From: an uncultured Vibrio sp.
GTDB lineage: Bacteria > Pseudomonadota > Gammaproteobacteria > Enterobacterales > Vibrionaceae
DNA length: 64,000 nt
Assembly (NCBI GenBank): GCA_947504195.1
Contig: CANNGN010000010.1
Coordinates: forward strand, 62,001 to 126,000
Direction: 5' to 3'
The stretch's first letter is position 1; the number at the start of each line of letters is the position of its first letter. The notes beneath the pieces are model-generated. The model saw nothing but the letters and a program-made list of their open reading frames with translations, did not search any database and was not told the origin of the DNA. Positions 37,341-47,006 of the stretch are shown one piece after another. The translations under genes and the position numbers were made by a program.

Positions 37341-38432
37341 TTAGTTGTAAACTACGTTGGCTGCTTCGTTCATGTTTTCCATGCCACCATTGGCGCATTT
37401 CTCGACTACTTTGTCACCAGAAGTAATGATATTGTTGTTTTCAACCGTCACAGTATTCGCATTTCGATTAACAAATGTTGTGTATACACAGACGCCAATG
37501 AAGTTATCACTTTTCTCAATGAGGACATTATCTTTAATCACCACGTTTCCATGACCAACGGCAATACCGTTTGCTCGATAACCGTTGATATTTGTCACAC
37601 CTGAAATGTTATTGTGCTCAATTCTAACGTTAGAATCTTCACCGTATCTCGCCGCAGTCGCAACAGTGATCGCCCCATTAAAGTGAAGCTGAGTATCGGT
37701 AATGGTATTCGACTTAATTAGGACATTTTTGGCGTTAATTTTTACGTCGATCGCTTCATTGCCCGAATTGAAAATGTGGTTACCAACAACTTCAATATCG
37801 TAGAGCTCTTCGTTATAGTTATCTCTACCATCACCAAGATAAATACCCTCTCCATATTGAGAGTTTTTCTTACCGATATTGCTGATGACATTATTGCGAA
37901 CAACAAAATTTGATAGTGGCTGTTGAGAGATTTCTGACTTGATGACGATACCTTCTTGGCCGATATCGTAAATGTTATTACCGGTGAAAGTCATATCCGA
38001 TGAACCCGTGGAATATATCCCGTACAAGCCACCCGTGATTTTCAAACCCGATACCACAATATTCTTCGAATTTTTGATAGCAACGCCCGTCCCAGAATAG
38101 TTGTGGCTAAGAATCACAACCTCTTCACCTGGTACTGAACGTATCGTTATATAATCCGATCCGCCATCAATGTCACTGATACCAAATGCGGAATAAATCC
38201 CTTGCTTAAAACAAATGGTGTCGCCCGATACGCTATTTTGCAACGCCTTTTCAATGTCGAAAAAGAGATCATCTTCAGCTGGTTCTTCATCAGAATCTAC
38301 CGAAGAAACCCCATTAGTAACATAAATGGAGCAGGCCTCGGCATCGCGGTGTGGCCAAGAAAACAACAATACTGTAAAGACTAAACTGGCTATAAATGCT
38401 TTACTTCCAATAAAACTTTTGAAGTAACACAT
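37341..38432 (-). CDS. Secreted right-handed beta-helix protein, short form
   Basis: The 363-residue protein has a signal peptide-like hydrophobic segment (about 10-26, ending near AEACS), then a right-handed beta-helix made of repeated turns (VVSGLKITGGLYGIYSTGS, VRNNVISNIGKKN, IEHNNISGVTNINGYRANG). This resembles NosD/pectate lyase-like folds found in exported polysaccharide lyases and epimerases. Two Cys pairs near the start and end (ACSIY/TICF and GVCVY/EKCAN) could form disulfides. It overlaps wzx by 32 bases, a long overlap for this locus, and is the last gene of block II. Catalytic activity cannot be assigned. Confidence 0.75.
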   Translation of the reverse strand: MCYFKSFIGSKAFIASLVFTVLLFSWPHRDAEACSIYVTNGVSSVDSDEEPAEDDLFFDIEKALQNSVSGDTICFKQGIYSAFGISDIDGGSDYITIRSVPGEEVVILSHNYSGTGVAIKNSKNIVVSGLKITGGLYGIYSTGSSDMTFTGNNIYDIGQEGIVIKSEISQQPLSNFVVRNNVISNIGKKNSQYGEGIYLGDGRDNYNEELYDIEVVGNHIFNSGNEAIDVKINAKNVLIKSNTITDTQLHFNGAITVATAARYGEDSNVRIEHNNISGVTNINGYRANGIAVGHGNVVIKDNVLIEKSDNFIGVCVYTTFVNRNANTVTVENNNIITSGDKVVEKCANGGMENMNEAANVVYN

Positions 38433-39834
38433 AACATACTCCTGTAAACACCAAACTCATCCCTGATAGTACACATAGATAGATAAACGCATCTAAATAA
38501 ACCAGTCCATCTTTGACCAGTGTAGTTGCATTAAAAAACAACAGATTTAGATATGAAACTAAAATTAGAACAAAAATAAGCAATAGGTTCGTACGTGACA
38601 AACTTTTGAATATACGTTTGTGCATAAGCCAGAAGCATTGAATGAAATTGATCACGTAGCCGGCTACCAATAACTTACATAACAAAACTAAATCGGTTAA
38701 TAAAACGCCCGAAATGATCATCGCTACGTTAACAATTGAGCTAAATACCCCACAGTAGAACTGCAACTTGGATGCACCCACTGCTTGATAAATCCCACCT
38801 GTCGAGCTCAACACCATTTGTAATGGAATACTTACTGAGAAAATCGCTAAGTAGACGCCTGCTTCTGCCCATTGAGAACCAAACATAATAAAGACGATCT
38901 CTTCACTGCCCCAGAATAAAACTGATGATACGAAGATCCCTAACATCGCGAGTTTAAACGCTATCGGGTAATACTCTTTCTCGATCACATCGGGCTGATC
39001 TTTATATTTGGTTAAGACCGGTTGCAATGCAGGTGTTATTGCGAAGGTAAACAATTGAAGTGGGTAACGCATCACTTGATACGACTTCTCATAAAAACCG
39101 ACCGTTGCCACACCAAAATACTTGGTGATCAACAAGGTATCTAAGTTTCTTGAAAAGTAGTTCAAAACGTTAAATAGAACTTGGAATTTAGCGAAAGCAT
39201 AGAGAGAGGAAATAGCGGAGACGTTGCGCCCAAAACTGGCGCGTCCAATTTCAGTATCGGCTGATTGCAGATAGTAAAATACAAATCTAAACACCGGCAC
39301 GAAGAGTAACTTACTTGCCAATGCTTCAACACCGTAACCAAAGTAAAACAGTATTAGGGTAATCCCCAATGAAATTAACTCTGCATAGACTTCAGCTCGC
39401 GCCAAAATCATAAACTTGGCGTCTTTTTGCAACGATGCCATTGGTAGCATTGACAGTGCTGAGAACAACACATTAATTGCCAATACCCATGAGAGTACTT
39501 CAACGTACTCCAACCCTAACCAAACGACTAAATATGGCGTCGCGAATAGAAAGACGATTGAGCAAACAATTCCGATCAACAATGTTGCCGAAAAAATCCC
39601 ATTTCGTTCTTCAGTCGTTAGAGTACCTTTATATACGACCGCAGGCGCTAAACCTGAGTTTGCGATCAATTGGAAGAAAAGTATGAAAACTTGAAATGCC
39701 GCTACAACACCAAACATTTCAGGCGTAAACAAGCGAGATAATATGGCTAATGATACGATTTGGAATATATAGAGAAAATACTTTCCAAGCAGGCTCGATA
39801 AAATGGCTTTATTCAGCTCTTTTTTAATTTTCAC
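38401..39834 (-). CDS. wzx: Wzx-like oligosaccharide flippase, copy 2
   Basis: This polytopic membrane protein of 477 residues belongs to the polysaccharide transporter family and resembles WzxC/AmsL-type exporters (N-terminus KAILSSLLGKYFLYIFQIVS, then SRLFTPEMFGVVAAFQVFI). It flips undecaprenyl-linked repeat units of block II. Its divergence from copies 1 and 3 suggests a different substrate. A terminator-like hairpin lies just before it (39862-39887). Its 3' end overlaps the beta-helix gene. Confidence 0.88.
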   Translation of the reverse strand: MKIKKELNKAILSSLLGKYFLYIFQIVSLAILSRLFTPEMFGVVAAFQVFILFFQLIANSGLAPAVVYKGTLTTEERNGIFSATLLIGIVCSIVFLFATPYLVVWLGLEYVEVLSWVLAINVLFSALSMLPMASLQKDAKFMILARAEVYAELISLGITLILFYFGYGVEALASKLLFVPVFRFVFYYLQSADTEIGRASFGRNVSAISSLYAFAKFQVLFNVLNYFSRNLDTLLITKYFGVATVGFYEKSYQVMRYPLQLFTFAITPALQPVLTKYKDQPDVIEKEYYPIAFKLAMLGIFVSSVLFWGSEEIVFIMFGSQWAEAGVYLAIFSVSIPLQMVLSSTGGIYQAVGASKLQFYCGVFSSIVNVAMIISGVLLTDLVLLCKLLVAGYVINFIQCFWLMHKRIFKSLSRTNLLLIFVLILVSYLNLLFFNATTLVKDGLVYLDAFIYLCVLSGMSLVFTGVCYVLLQKFYWK

Positions 39835-39861
39835 AACTTTCCCTTGTCGTCACTGCACATT

Positions 39862-39887
39862 AAAAAAGGGCGGCATAGTACCACCCT
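39862..39887 (-). terminator. Hairpin terminator inside block II
   Basis: On the minus strand AGGGTGG pairs with CCGCCCT (one T-G pair), loop TACTATG, followed by TTTTTA. It sits between the Alg14-Alg13-like gene and wzx copy 2 in the middle of the block, so read-through or a regulated drop in expression is implied. Confidence 0.75.
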
Positions 39888-39907
39888 AAAAGAAAGAAAT
39901 ATACCAT

Positions 39908-40903
39908 CTAGCTTGTTAGAATGTCCTTGAATTTAAGGGCAAAATCTTGGTTTATGATGTCACGTTCTTCATCATAAATGCGATACTGACACAGTTCTTC
40001 ATAAGTAATGTCGGTAAACTCATCCTCAGGGAAAATAACATCAAAGTTTACATTGCGGATTTCGTTAGCAATTTGCAATTGATGATCATCTGAAAACTCG
40101 TTGTGCTCTGCCACTCTTGGGAAGAACATCGTCTTCTTACTGTAAGAGAGTACTAGGTGAATACTACCAATACCACAATGACTGACCACTAATGACGCAT
40201 CTTTGACAATACCACCGACTTGGTCTCGAGGTAAAAGATCATAAACCTCATAGTTTGCAGGAGGATTTGTCAGCGTTGATTTCCCAGTTTGAATGATCCA
40301 TTTAACGCGTTCGTCTTGATAGATACTCAGTTTGGAGATCCTTTCAAGAAGACGATCAAATTTATAGTCATTTGTTCCAAGGGTCACAAATACCGTTGGC
40401 GTATCCGTCGTATGGTATGACGCACTTTCATCAACATTTTCATTCAATATATCAAAACATTTTCCGATATATTTGAGGTTCTTTTCCTTTGCCATCGCTT
40501 CCCACTGGCAATACATGTCATCAGCCAGCTTATGTTTGTGAATAAATGAAGCTGTATTAGATAACTCTTGAACCCGAGACAAGGTATCGAGATAAACAAA
40601 GTTAGTACGCAATATTCTTGATGCAACACCGAACCCTAGTGCAATCGGCCCACCGGTTGAAATAATACTTTTTGGTTTATATTTCAGTATGTAATACATA
40701 GCAATGAAAACATTCAGAAAGTGATAAAAGTAGTTAAACTGGGTATCAATAATCCCAAGTATTTTCTTAACTCTATGGTCAGAAAAGTCCTTAGAGTTAG
40801 TACACAAAATGACTTTTTCACACTGACTGATTGCACATAATGCTTGAGTTAAATGTCCCCCAGCAGACGCAATAAGCAGGATATTGTTATTCGACTTATT
40901 CAT
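39908..40903 (-). CDS. Alg14-Alg13-like (PssD-PssE-like) fused glycosyltransferase
   Basis: The 331-residue protein has two halves normally made as separate proteins. Residues 1-165 are Alg14/PssD-like (ILLIASAGGHLTQALCAISQ, then KSIISTGGPIALGFGVASRI), the membrane-anchoring acceptor domain. Residues 168-331 are Alg13/PssE-like (TVFVTLGTNDYKFDRLLERI near 170-189, and SHCGIGSIHLVL near 238-249), the donor-binding domain. Together they form a GT-B (GT1/GT28-like) glycosyltransferase, often a glucuronosyl- or glucosyltransferase acting second or later on the primer. The donor is unknown. It is 36 bases after the GT4 gene. Confidence 0.85.
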   Translation of the reverse strand: MNKSNNNILLIASAGGHLTQALCAISQCEKVILCTNSKDFSDHRVKKILGIIDTQFNYFYHFLNVFIAMYYILKYKPKSIISTGGPIALGFGVASRILRTNFVYLDTLSRVQELSNTASFIHKHKLADDMYCQWEAMAKEKNLKYIGKCFDILNENVDESASYHTTDTPTVFVTLGTNDYKFDRLLERISKLSIYQDERVKWIIQTGKSTLTNPPANYEVYDLLPRDQVGGIVKDASLVVSHCGIGSIHLVLSYSKKTMFFPRVAEHNEFSDDHQLQIANEIRNVNFDVIFPEDEFTDITYEELCQYRIYDEERDIINQDFALKFKDILTS

Positions 40904-40939
40904 TTCACTTCCTCTATGTTTACGCTACTTATAACCCTA

Positions 40940-42085
40940 TTAGTCATATATTTTACCTTTATAGACATCGACGATGTTTTCTTTATAAAAGCCATCAAAA
41001 TAACCTTGACTGGCTAGCTGCTCTATATTGTTAGAATATTCATTAAATTGAGATTCGAGTTCGGTGATGGCTTTACTGATTGTTACGCGATCAACCGATT
41101 CTAAACGAGTACCAATTGAAACCGATGGATCATCGAAATAGCCGTCAATCCCAGTCCCTTTAACATAGACTATCGGAGTATTAACCAACAAGGATTCAAC
41201 ATACACCATGCCAAAAGTCTCAGCCTCTGACGGTAAAATAAGTGCTTTACTGTATTTAACAAGTTCCACCACTTCCGCTTGGCTGACTTGCCCTTTAAAA
41301 AAGATTCTGTCCTCAATACCAAGATCCGTTACGAGAGACTGCAATAACGCTTTAACCGCATCATCACCTCCGCCAACAACATCTAAATTAACGTCGACAC
41401 CTTGGTTTTTTAAATCTGTAATGGATTCTAATAATGGTACGATGCCTTTGCGCTTATACTGCTTAAACCCAAATACGGTAATGTAATTTTTCTTCTCTGT
41501 GGCGCTGACCTTTTCACTGTCGTACGCTGAGTAACACATATTAGGGAAGTTAACCTGATCATTACGCTCACAGCCTAACGCGCGCTCTAATGGCTCTTTC
41601 GCCCATGGGCTTACAAAGAACAGCGATGAGGCCGACATATAAATCTTCTTAAAAAACCCACGGCAATCAGGCAACCGTTCGATATTTCTTAAATCTGATC
41701 CCCCCCTCACTGAAACAAGATTAGCGACCTTAAGTTTCTGTGACAGATAAAACCCAAACACCCCTTCCGTCGTGAGCTTATGTGAGTGAACCACATCAAT
41801 GTTAATCCCACGCTTGATTAAAATGCGACAAATGAAGTAGCTCCATATCGCTATCGTAAATCGATGAATAAAAGGTTTGGGAATGCTCCAGTAAACAATT
41901 GATAGACCTGCATCAAAATCCTGGATAGAACACTTGAAGGGATTGGAAGTGCGATTAACTGAGAGAACATAGTGCTCAATCTTATCGTCTGACTGTTTGC
42001 ACTCTCGAATTAAATTAAAAACAGCGTTGGTATATGGATAATGTCTTCCATCTGGAAAGTCTTGATGTATATGTAAAATTTTCAA
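40940..42085 (-). CDS. Glycosyltransferase family 4
   Basis: A retaining GT-B enzyme of 381 residues. N-terminal MKILHIHQDFPDGRHYPYTN and VVHSHKLTTEGVFG near 99-112; the C-terminal donor site has VFGFKQYKRKGIVPLLESI near 204-222 and PSEAETFGMVYVESLLVNT near 286-304 with the E-x7-E pair. It adds one sugar to the block II repeat unit. It lies 139 bases after wzy copy 2. Confidence 0.88.
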   Translation of the reverse strand: MKILHIHQDFPDGRHYPYTNAVFNLIRECKQSDDKIEHYVLSVNRTSNPFKCSIQDFDAGLSIVYWSIPKPFIHRFTIAIWSYFICRILIKRGINIDVVHSHKLTTEGVFGFYLSQKLKVANLVSVRGGSDLRNIERLPDCRGFFKKIYMSASSLFFVSPWAKEPLERALGCERNDQVNFPNMCYSAYDSEKVSATEKKNYITVFGFKQYKRKGIVPLLESITDLKNQGVDVNLDVVGGGDDAVKALLQSLVTDLGIEDRIFFKGQVSQAEVVELVKYSKALILPSEAETFGMVYVESLLVNTPIVYVKGTGIDGYFDDPSVSIGTRLESVDRVTISKAITELESQFNEYSNNIEQLASQGYFDGFYKENIVDVYKGKIYD

Positions 42086-42224
42086 CTTAAATTCCTATTC
42101 ATACACAATTAACTCTGAGTTAAAAGCAAACGCACATCTATTTATATAGTGGCATTAACACACCAACTCCTCGCCCGTACATCTCATCACAATTGAGAGT
42201 ACCTTAAAGGAGTTGGAAGTTTTG

Positions 42225-43508
42225 CTACTGTTGCGGTGAAGTATTTTCAACTTCTTTCGTATTATTTTCTAAGAAACTAATCGATAGCATAAACAAAATC
42301 ATAATCCACACTAGGTGTGAATCTCGAACGAAACTTGATTCCGTTACATTGTGTATAACACAAAAGAAGAACGTATTGATAAGAAACGTATTTTTAATAC
42401 TCATTAGCTCTTTCCACAGTGACATCATCATCGTTAAGACGACAACCAAACCGACAGTCCCTAACTGAACTAAAGTATCGATATAGCCATTGTGTGATTG
42501 GTTAATAAACTGCAAGAAGCTGTATTGAATATTAAACATATCCGGAATAACACCGGTTCCCCAAAATGCAGCAAAACCGACACCAAGGAAAGGATTTTGG
42601 TTAACTTGCTCGATAGATAGCTGCCAAATTTGTCCTCGGCCAGTTAAGTCAATGGTGCCAAAGAAACTACCGTAAACATCAAAAAAGTCTACGCTACTGT
42701 AAAAATAGGTAACTAGAGGGACGATAAAAAATATACCTAGAACAGTGAATAAGAATGTTCTAGTGGTCAAGCTTATTAGTAGATGGTTTCTAGAGATCGC
42801 ATTATAGGCAAAAATCATCCCCATCAAAGAGATACTGGTTTTAGATTGAGTTAATAGGAGGATAAGAAGCCAAAGCGCTAGCATCTTACCGCTATGTCGT
42901 TTATTTAAACCGACAAAGTAATAAGAAATTGAACAACCAAAAAACGCCACCAATCCTAAATAGTTCTTTGCAGTGTAAAAGGCACTCATCTCCCCACCTA
43001 CATCAAAAGCGTAGCCTGGGAAAACAATGGTAAATAAACAGATATATGCCGCTAAAGCCACAAAGTAAATATAAATAGTTTCCATTACTCGCTTTGTGCT
43101 TCCGAGTAGCATGACCGACGAATAGATAACAATGACCAACATTGTCTGAAATATCGCTCGTTTGGCGGTCAACATGATAAAGTCTGACCAAATCATGCTC
43201 GCAAACATCAAAGAAAATAATGACAACAGCAGAATTGTTGACCTATTAACACTCTTTACTTCTGCCCTATCGCTGTGTGTGCCCCACATATAAATAGAAA
43301 AGAATAGTAACAAAATCATGTAGACTTGCTTCACTAGAGCGCCACTGCCTTGCGACTCTGTGATTGCAGATAAATCCAACTCCATAAGCGTGTTTTTTAC
43401 ACTTAAACTTGGATTCAGTACATCAGTCACAAATATCAGCAACAACAGCAAAGGAAGAGACTTTGCAAATTCGTGTGTTTTTTCTTTACTAAAACTTATA
43501 ATCATCAA
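42225..43508 (-). CDS. wzy: O-antigen ligase/polymerase family, Wzy-like, copy 2
   Basis: This 427-residue polytopic membrane protein has about twelve hydrophobic segments. Its large periplasmic loop (about 280-345) includes SFFGTIDLTGRGQIWQLSIE, the GRGxIW motif characteristic of Wzy_C/O-antigen ligase proteins, and NQSHNGYIDTLVQLG with the His used in glycan transfer. It probably polymerises block II repeat units. It is clearly different from copy 1. It lies 194 bases after the GT2 gene. Confidence 0.88.
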   Translation of the reverse strand: MMIISFSKEKTHEFAKSLPLLLLLIFVTDVLNPSLSVKNTLMELDLSAITESQGSGALVKQVYMILLLFFSIYMWGTHSDRAEVKSVNRSTILLLSLFSLMFASMIWSDFIMLTAKRAIFQTMLVIVIYSSVMLLGSTKRVMETIYIYFVALAAYICLFTIVFPGYAFDVGGEMSAFYTAKNYLGLVAFFGCSISYYFVGLNKRHSGKMLALWLLILLLTQSKTSISLMGMIFAYNAISRNHLLISLTTRTFLFTVLGIFFIVPLVTYFYSSVDFFDVYGSFFGTIDLTGRGQIWQLSIEQVNQNPFLGVGFAAFWGTGVIPDMFNIQYSFLQFINQSHNGYIDTLVQLGTVGLVVVLTMMMSLWKELMSIKNTFLINTFFFCVIHNVTESSFVRDSHLVWIMILFMLSISFLENNTKEVENTSPQQ

Positions 43509-43702
43509 AAAACATCTCGTCTTTGTAATTGATACATACTATCTTCATCTTTCTTTTCAATGAAATGCTTGGGTAAGGCACTCACTGTCGTACGATTCAA
43601 TGGTTTGAGTTATAACCACTTTATAGCAATGTCTATGCTTATTTGTTCTAATCTATTTCTCTGTTCGACGTTTTAATTAAAGACGAACCATTCAAAAACA
43701 AA

Positions 43703-44617
43703 CTAATAAATATCTTTAACTTCTTTATTAAATAAATAGTTTAGCTTACCCAACTTATCATACATCTGTAATAATTTTTTGTAGTAGCTTGCTTTTCCCT
43801 TTAATGCGAAAAAAGGAATGGATATTGTTGTCACGATTAACTTTGCTAACACATCAAAGAAATATTTAATCGTATCTAAGTTTGAATAATCGTTTGTTCT
43901 ATATTTAGTATAAGTACAGCCAATTCGATATTTTCTTGCTTTTAGAAATTCGATATTCAATCGATTGTGTTCTATATATTCACTTACTTTTGCTTCTTTA
44001 CAATAAACAATCTTAGCACCGTTTAAATGAAGACGATTAAAGAACTCTGAATCCTCACCACCCGACAGCCCATAAGATAAGTCAAATCGTTGATCATTAA
44101 TTGCGCTTCTTTTTACTAGCGTCGAATTTGCAGCGCAAGTTGATAATACCTTTCCGGTTTCATGGATTGTACGTTCGAAGAAACCACCTTCGATAATCCA
44201 TTCCGGTGTTTCAGGGTAGTACAATGACACCACTTGTCCCCAAGCGATATCAGCATCATGATCGGTCGCTGTTTGCAGTAAATTCACAAGCCATTCAGAG
44301 TCTGCAACTTCATCATCATCCAAAAATGCGACCCATTCACCATTCGCATTTTCTATACATTGATTTCGAGCAAAAGAGATATTTCGTTTGCCGGCAAACG
44401 AGTAATTCACTGGGAGGGTTGAGTGCGCAGAAAATTCTTCAACAATCGCTTTACCAAACTGATTCGGATCATTATCAACGATCACAATCTCGATCTCTGC
44501 ATTTTCAGGAACCGTCAAAGCATCAAGACTTTCCAATGTATCCTTTAAATGTTCTCGCTTGTAAGTACATGCACATACAGATATCAACACGACTTTGGCT
44601 CCTTTAACCTTAAGCAA
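43703..44617 (-). CDS. Glycosyltransferase family 2
   Basis: An inverting GT-A enzyme of 304 residues: VVLISVCACTYKREHLKD near 9-26, IVIVDNDPNQ near 44-53, NISFARNQCIENANGEWVAF near 79-98, then LDDDEVADSEW with the DXD site near 99-109, and a SGGEDSEFFNRL acceptor/base region near 188-199. It is the first glycosyltransferase after wzc copy 2 and may act early in the block II repeat unit. The donor is not known. Confidence 0.88.
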   Translation of the reverse strand: MLKVKGAKVVLISVCACTYKREHLKDTLESLDALTVPENAEIEIVIVDNDPNQFGKAIVEEFSAHSTLPVNYSFAGKRNISFARNQCIENANGEWVAFLDDDEVADSEWLVNLLQTATDHDADIAWGQVVSLYYPETPEWIIEGGFFERTIHETGKVLSTCAANSTLVKRSAINDQRFDLSYGLSGGEDSEFFNRLHLNGAKIVYCKEAKVSEYIEHNRLNIEFLKARKYRIGCTYTKYRTNDYSNLDTIKYFFDVLAKLIVTTISIPFFALKGKASYYKKLLQMYDKLGKLNYLFNKEVKDIY

Positions 44618-44701
44618 AGCTTCTCACCAACCGAATCACCACGTTTACCCAAATAAGCTAGACGTTGTGGCTCTACAACTATTGGTGGCTATATAACGTT
44701 T

Positions 44702-44733
44702 GCCACCTTACTCCCGTAAGAAAGTAAGGTGGC
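44702..44733. repeat. Strong hairpin after wzc copy 2
   Basis: GCCACCTTACT and AGTAAGGTGGC form perfect 11-bp arms around a 10-base loop, 46 bases past the wzc stop. There is no T-tract on either strand, so it is probably an mRNA-processing or stabilising hairpin rather than an intrinsic terminator. Confidence 0.7.
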
Positions 44734-44778
44734 TCTACACATTCATTTTAGCTCAAAAAAGCCAAAAGTTTATGTTAC

Positions 44779-46962
44779 TTAACCTTGCTGTGCACCATAT
44801 TGCCCGTAGCCATACTCTAGGTTAGCTTGCTGCTGACTAATTTGGTTAATCACCACACCTGCAATTTTCACTTCATGTTGCAGTAACTTGCTAAAGGTTT
44901 TCTTAACCGCGTCTTGTTTGGTCTCATTCGCTTTCACAACCACAAGCGCATTCTTAGTCAACTGACCAATTATCAATGAGTCACTCACCGGTAAGCTTGG
45001 TGGGGTATCAATTACGATTCGGTCGAATTGGGTTTCAAGGGTATCCAATAGCTCGGCAAACTTATCAGAGCTTAAGAGCTCTTGAGGAGTCGAAGCTAAC
45101 ATACCTGCGGGTAATATCGTTAATCCAGATTGCTCATCTTTGTATAAACAATCCGCTAAATCCATTCCCATCATCAGGTGATTGCTCAAACCTTGTTGGT
45201 ACTTATTCAAACCAAAGCGCTCTGCGACTGACGATTTACGTAAATCACAATCAATCAATACGGTTTTTTCCAACTTGGCAAACGCCATCGCAACATTAAT
45301 CGATACGGTTGTTTTCCCTTCTGACGGCAGTGAAGATGTTACAGCCAAACGCTTATCTCCATTACTATTCAGAATCAATGAGGTACGTACTGAGCGAATA
45401 GACTCACTAAAGGATAGCTCGGAATTATCAAACAACACGCTATTATCCAGTGGCTTTTTCTTAAAGCGTTTTGATTCGATACTCGGTATTCCACCTAATG
45501 GTATAAGACCAAATCGGTCTTCGAAGTCCTTGGCTGACTCAATCGTATTCTTGACAATATCGCTAAGCAGAACAAGCACAATCGCTAGCCCAAAACTCGC
45601 AATAAATGCTAGAACAACAATGAGTTTTTTCTTTGGATACGCTGGAAGTTGAGGCACCATCGCTTTATCGGTAAAACGTGCATTCGACGCTTTAAAATCC
45701 TGAGTCGCGCTGGTTTCTTTCTGACGCGTTAAGAAGACATTTAATACATCTCGGTTGGTTTCAACATCACGCTTTAACGATTCATAACGAGTCTTCTTCA
45801 CCGATAAACCTTGGAACTCATCACGACGTGTATTGATCGTTGATTGAATTAAAGATTCTTGTCTACGTAATGCTTGGACTTCTTTAGCAAAACCAGTAAT
45901 TAATTGCCCTACAGTTTTTTCTGCACGCGCTTCAACAGCATCGAGACGTGCGATAGCTGCAATCATTCTGTCGTGTTTTGCACCATAACGCTTTTTCAAC
46001 TCATTCACTTCGTTTTGAGCTTCAAGTTCAGCCGCTCGAATCGCAATAACTTGTGGGTGATTTGAGATAGCTGGAATCGATGAAATTGCAGCAATATCGC
46101 TCGCACTGGTGGATTTCAATGCTGAATACGCAGACGACACTTCAATACGACGATCACGCACTTCTAGCAAACGCTCCGTTAAGCTCGCAAGCTCTTTACT
46201 GGCTAAAGAGTCGATTCCGCTATCATCGATCAGTTTTTCTTGTACTAGATAGTCTGACAGAGCTTTCTCAGAGGCCATTAGCGTCTCTTGTAAGCCTGTT
46301 AATCGACTGTTTATCCAGTTAGTGGTGTAAGTCGTTAGCTCTAATCGCGCATCGAGGTTCTGTTCGATATAAGCTATACCGACGGCATTCGCTACTTCAG
46401 CTGCCAGTACAGGATCTTCCGAGGTAAAGCTAATATTCACCAACTGAGTATTCTTTACCGGGTCGATCACTAACTTTTGATGAAACACACCTAACACCTT
46501 TTGGTGTATTGCTTCATCAATCGCTTCTTGTGATCGCTCATCCACTTCTTTGGTAAATAATGAGGACAATATAGGCAATGATTTTATACTACTCATTATC
46601 CCCCCTTCCTCACCAAGTGTAGGATTAAACTCCAGCAGATCTTCTAAGTTCAATGTATCAATCACACGACTTGCAATCTGATTCGACTTTAAGATTTCAA
46701 ACTGAGTTTGATAGTACTCTTTTTGAGTAGAATCGATGCCAGGTATACTTTGGATCGAAACAGCTTGAGCTTCTTGGGCTTCAATCAATAGCGTCGCAGT
46801 TGCGGTATATTTAGGTGCAATTTGAACTAACACCAATATGCTAAGGATTGTCACTAATGAGGAAAAAAGTAAAATCTTAAACCAATTCTGCCTCAACACT
46901 TTTAAATAGCGCGAAAGGTCAATGATATAATGGGTGTTCGAATCTTGAAGTACGTGTTGCAT
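44779..46962 (-). CDS. wzc: Wzc-type BY-kinase, polysaccharide co-polymerase, copy 2
   Basis: This 727-residue inner-membrane tyrosine kinase has the same domain order as copy 1: Wzz domain between two membrane segments, coiled-coil periplasmic part, then Walker A SLPSEGKTTVSIN, Walker A' VLIDCDLRKSS and Walker B RIVIDTPPSLPVSD. The tail LEYGYGQYGAQQG has three tyrosines, fewer than in copies 1 and 3. From about residue 50 on it is nearly the same as copy 3, but its first 35 residues (MQHVLQDSN and IDLSRYLKVL) are closer to copy 1. It is 45 bases after OPX copy 2. Confidence 0.95.
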   Translation of the reverse strand: MQHVLQDSNTHYIIDLSRYLKVLRQNWFKILLFSSLVTILSILVLVQIAPKYTATATLLIEAQEAQAVSIQSIPGIDSTQKEYYQTQFEILKSNQIASRVIDTLNLEDLLEFNPTLGEEGGIMSSIKSLPILSSLFTKEVDERSQEAIDEAIHQKVLGVFHQKLVIDPVKNTQLVNISFTSEDPVLAAEVANAVGIAYIEQNLDARLELTTYTTNWINSRLTGLQETLMASEKALSDYLVQEKLIDDSGIDSLASKELASLTERLLEVRDRRIEVSSAYSALKSTSASDIAAISSIPAISNHPQVIAIRAAELEAQNEVNELKKRYGAKHDRMIAAIARLDAVEARAEKTVGQLITGFAKEVQALRRQESLIQSTINTRRDEFQGLSVKKTRYESLKRDVETNRDVLNVFLTRQKETSATQDFKASNARFTDKAMVPQLPAYPKKKLIVVLAFIASFGLAIVLVLLSDIVKNTIESAKDFEDRFGLIPLGGIPSIESKRFKKKPLDNSVLFDNSELSFSESIRSVRTSLILNSNGDKRLAVTSSLPSEGKTTVSINVAMAFAKLEKTVLIDCDLRKSSVAERFGLNKYQQGLSNHLMMGMDLADCLYKDEQSGLTILPAGMLASTPQELLSSDKFAELLDTLETQFDRIVIDTPPSLPVSDSLIIGQLTKNALVVVKANETKQDAVKKTFSKLLQHEVKIAGVVINQISQQQANLEYGYGQYGAQQG
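44825..46815. repeat. Direct repeat shared by wzc copies 2 and 3, left unit
   Basis: This segment of wzc copy 2 aligns without gaps to 51881-53871 at a constant offset of 7,056 bases. In a 160-base stretch compared by eye only a few bases differ. Similarity falls off near the wzc start and stop codons. It is a substrate for homologous recombination. Confidence 0.85.
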
Positions 46963-47006
46963 GCGTTAAACCTAATTTGTAATGTGATTCAGTAACAAAA
47001 ATGTTT

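Noticed and set aside
44702..44733. Hairpin after wzc copy 2 as an intrinsic terminator
   Set aside because: Stem is perfect but neither strand has a T-tract, so it is listed only as a hairpin.
45182..45652. Long plus-strand open frames inside wzc copies and other genes (also 44976-45299, 52032-52534, 35512-35910, 58705-59109)
   Set aside because: They lie antisense to well-supported genes, lack ribosome binding sites and family features, and those in wzc recur simply because the wzc copies recur.
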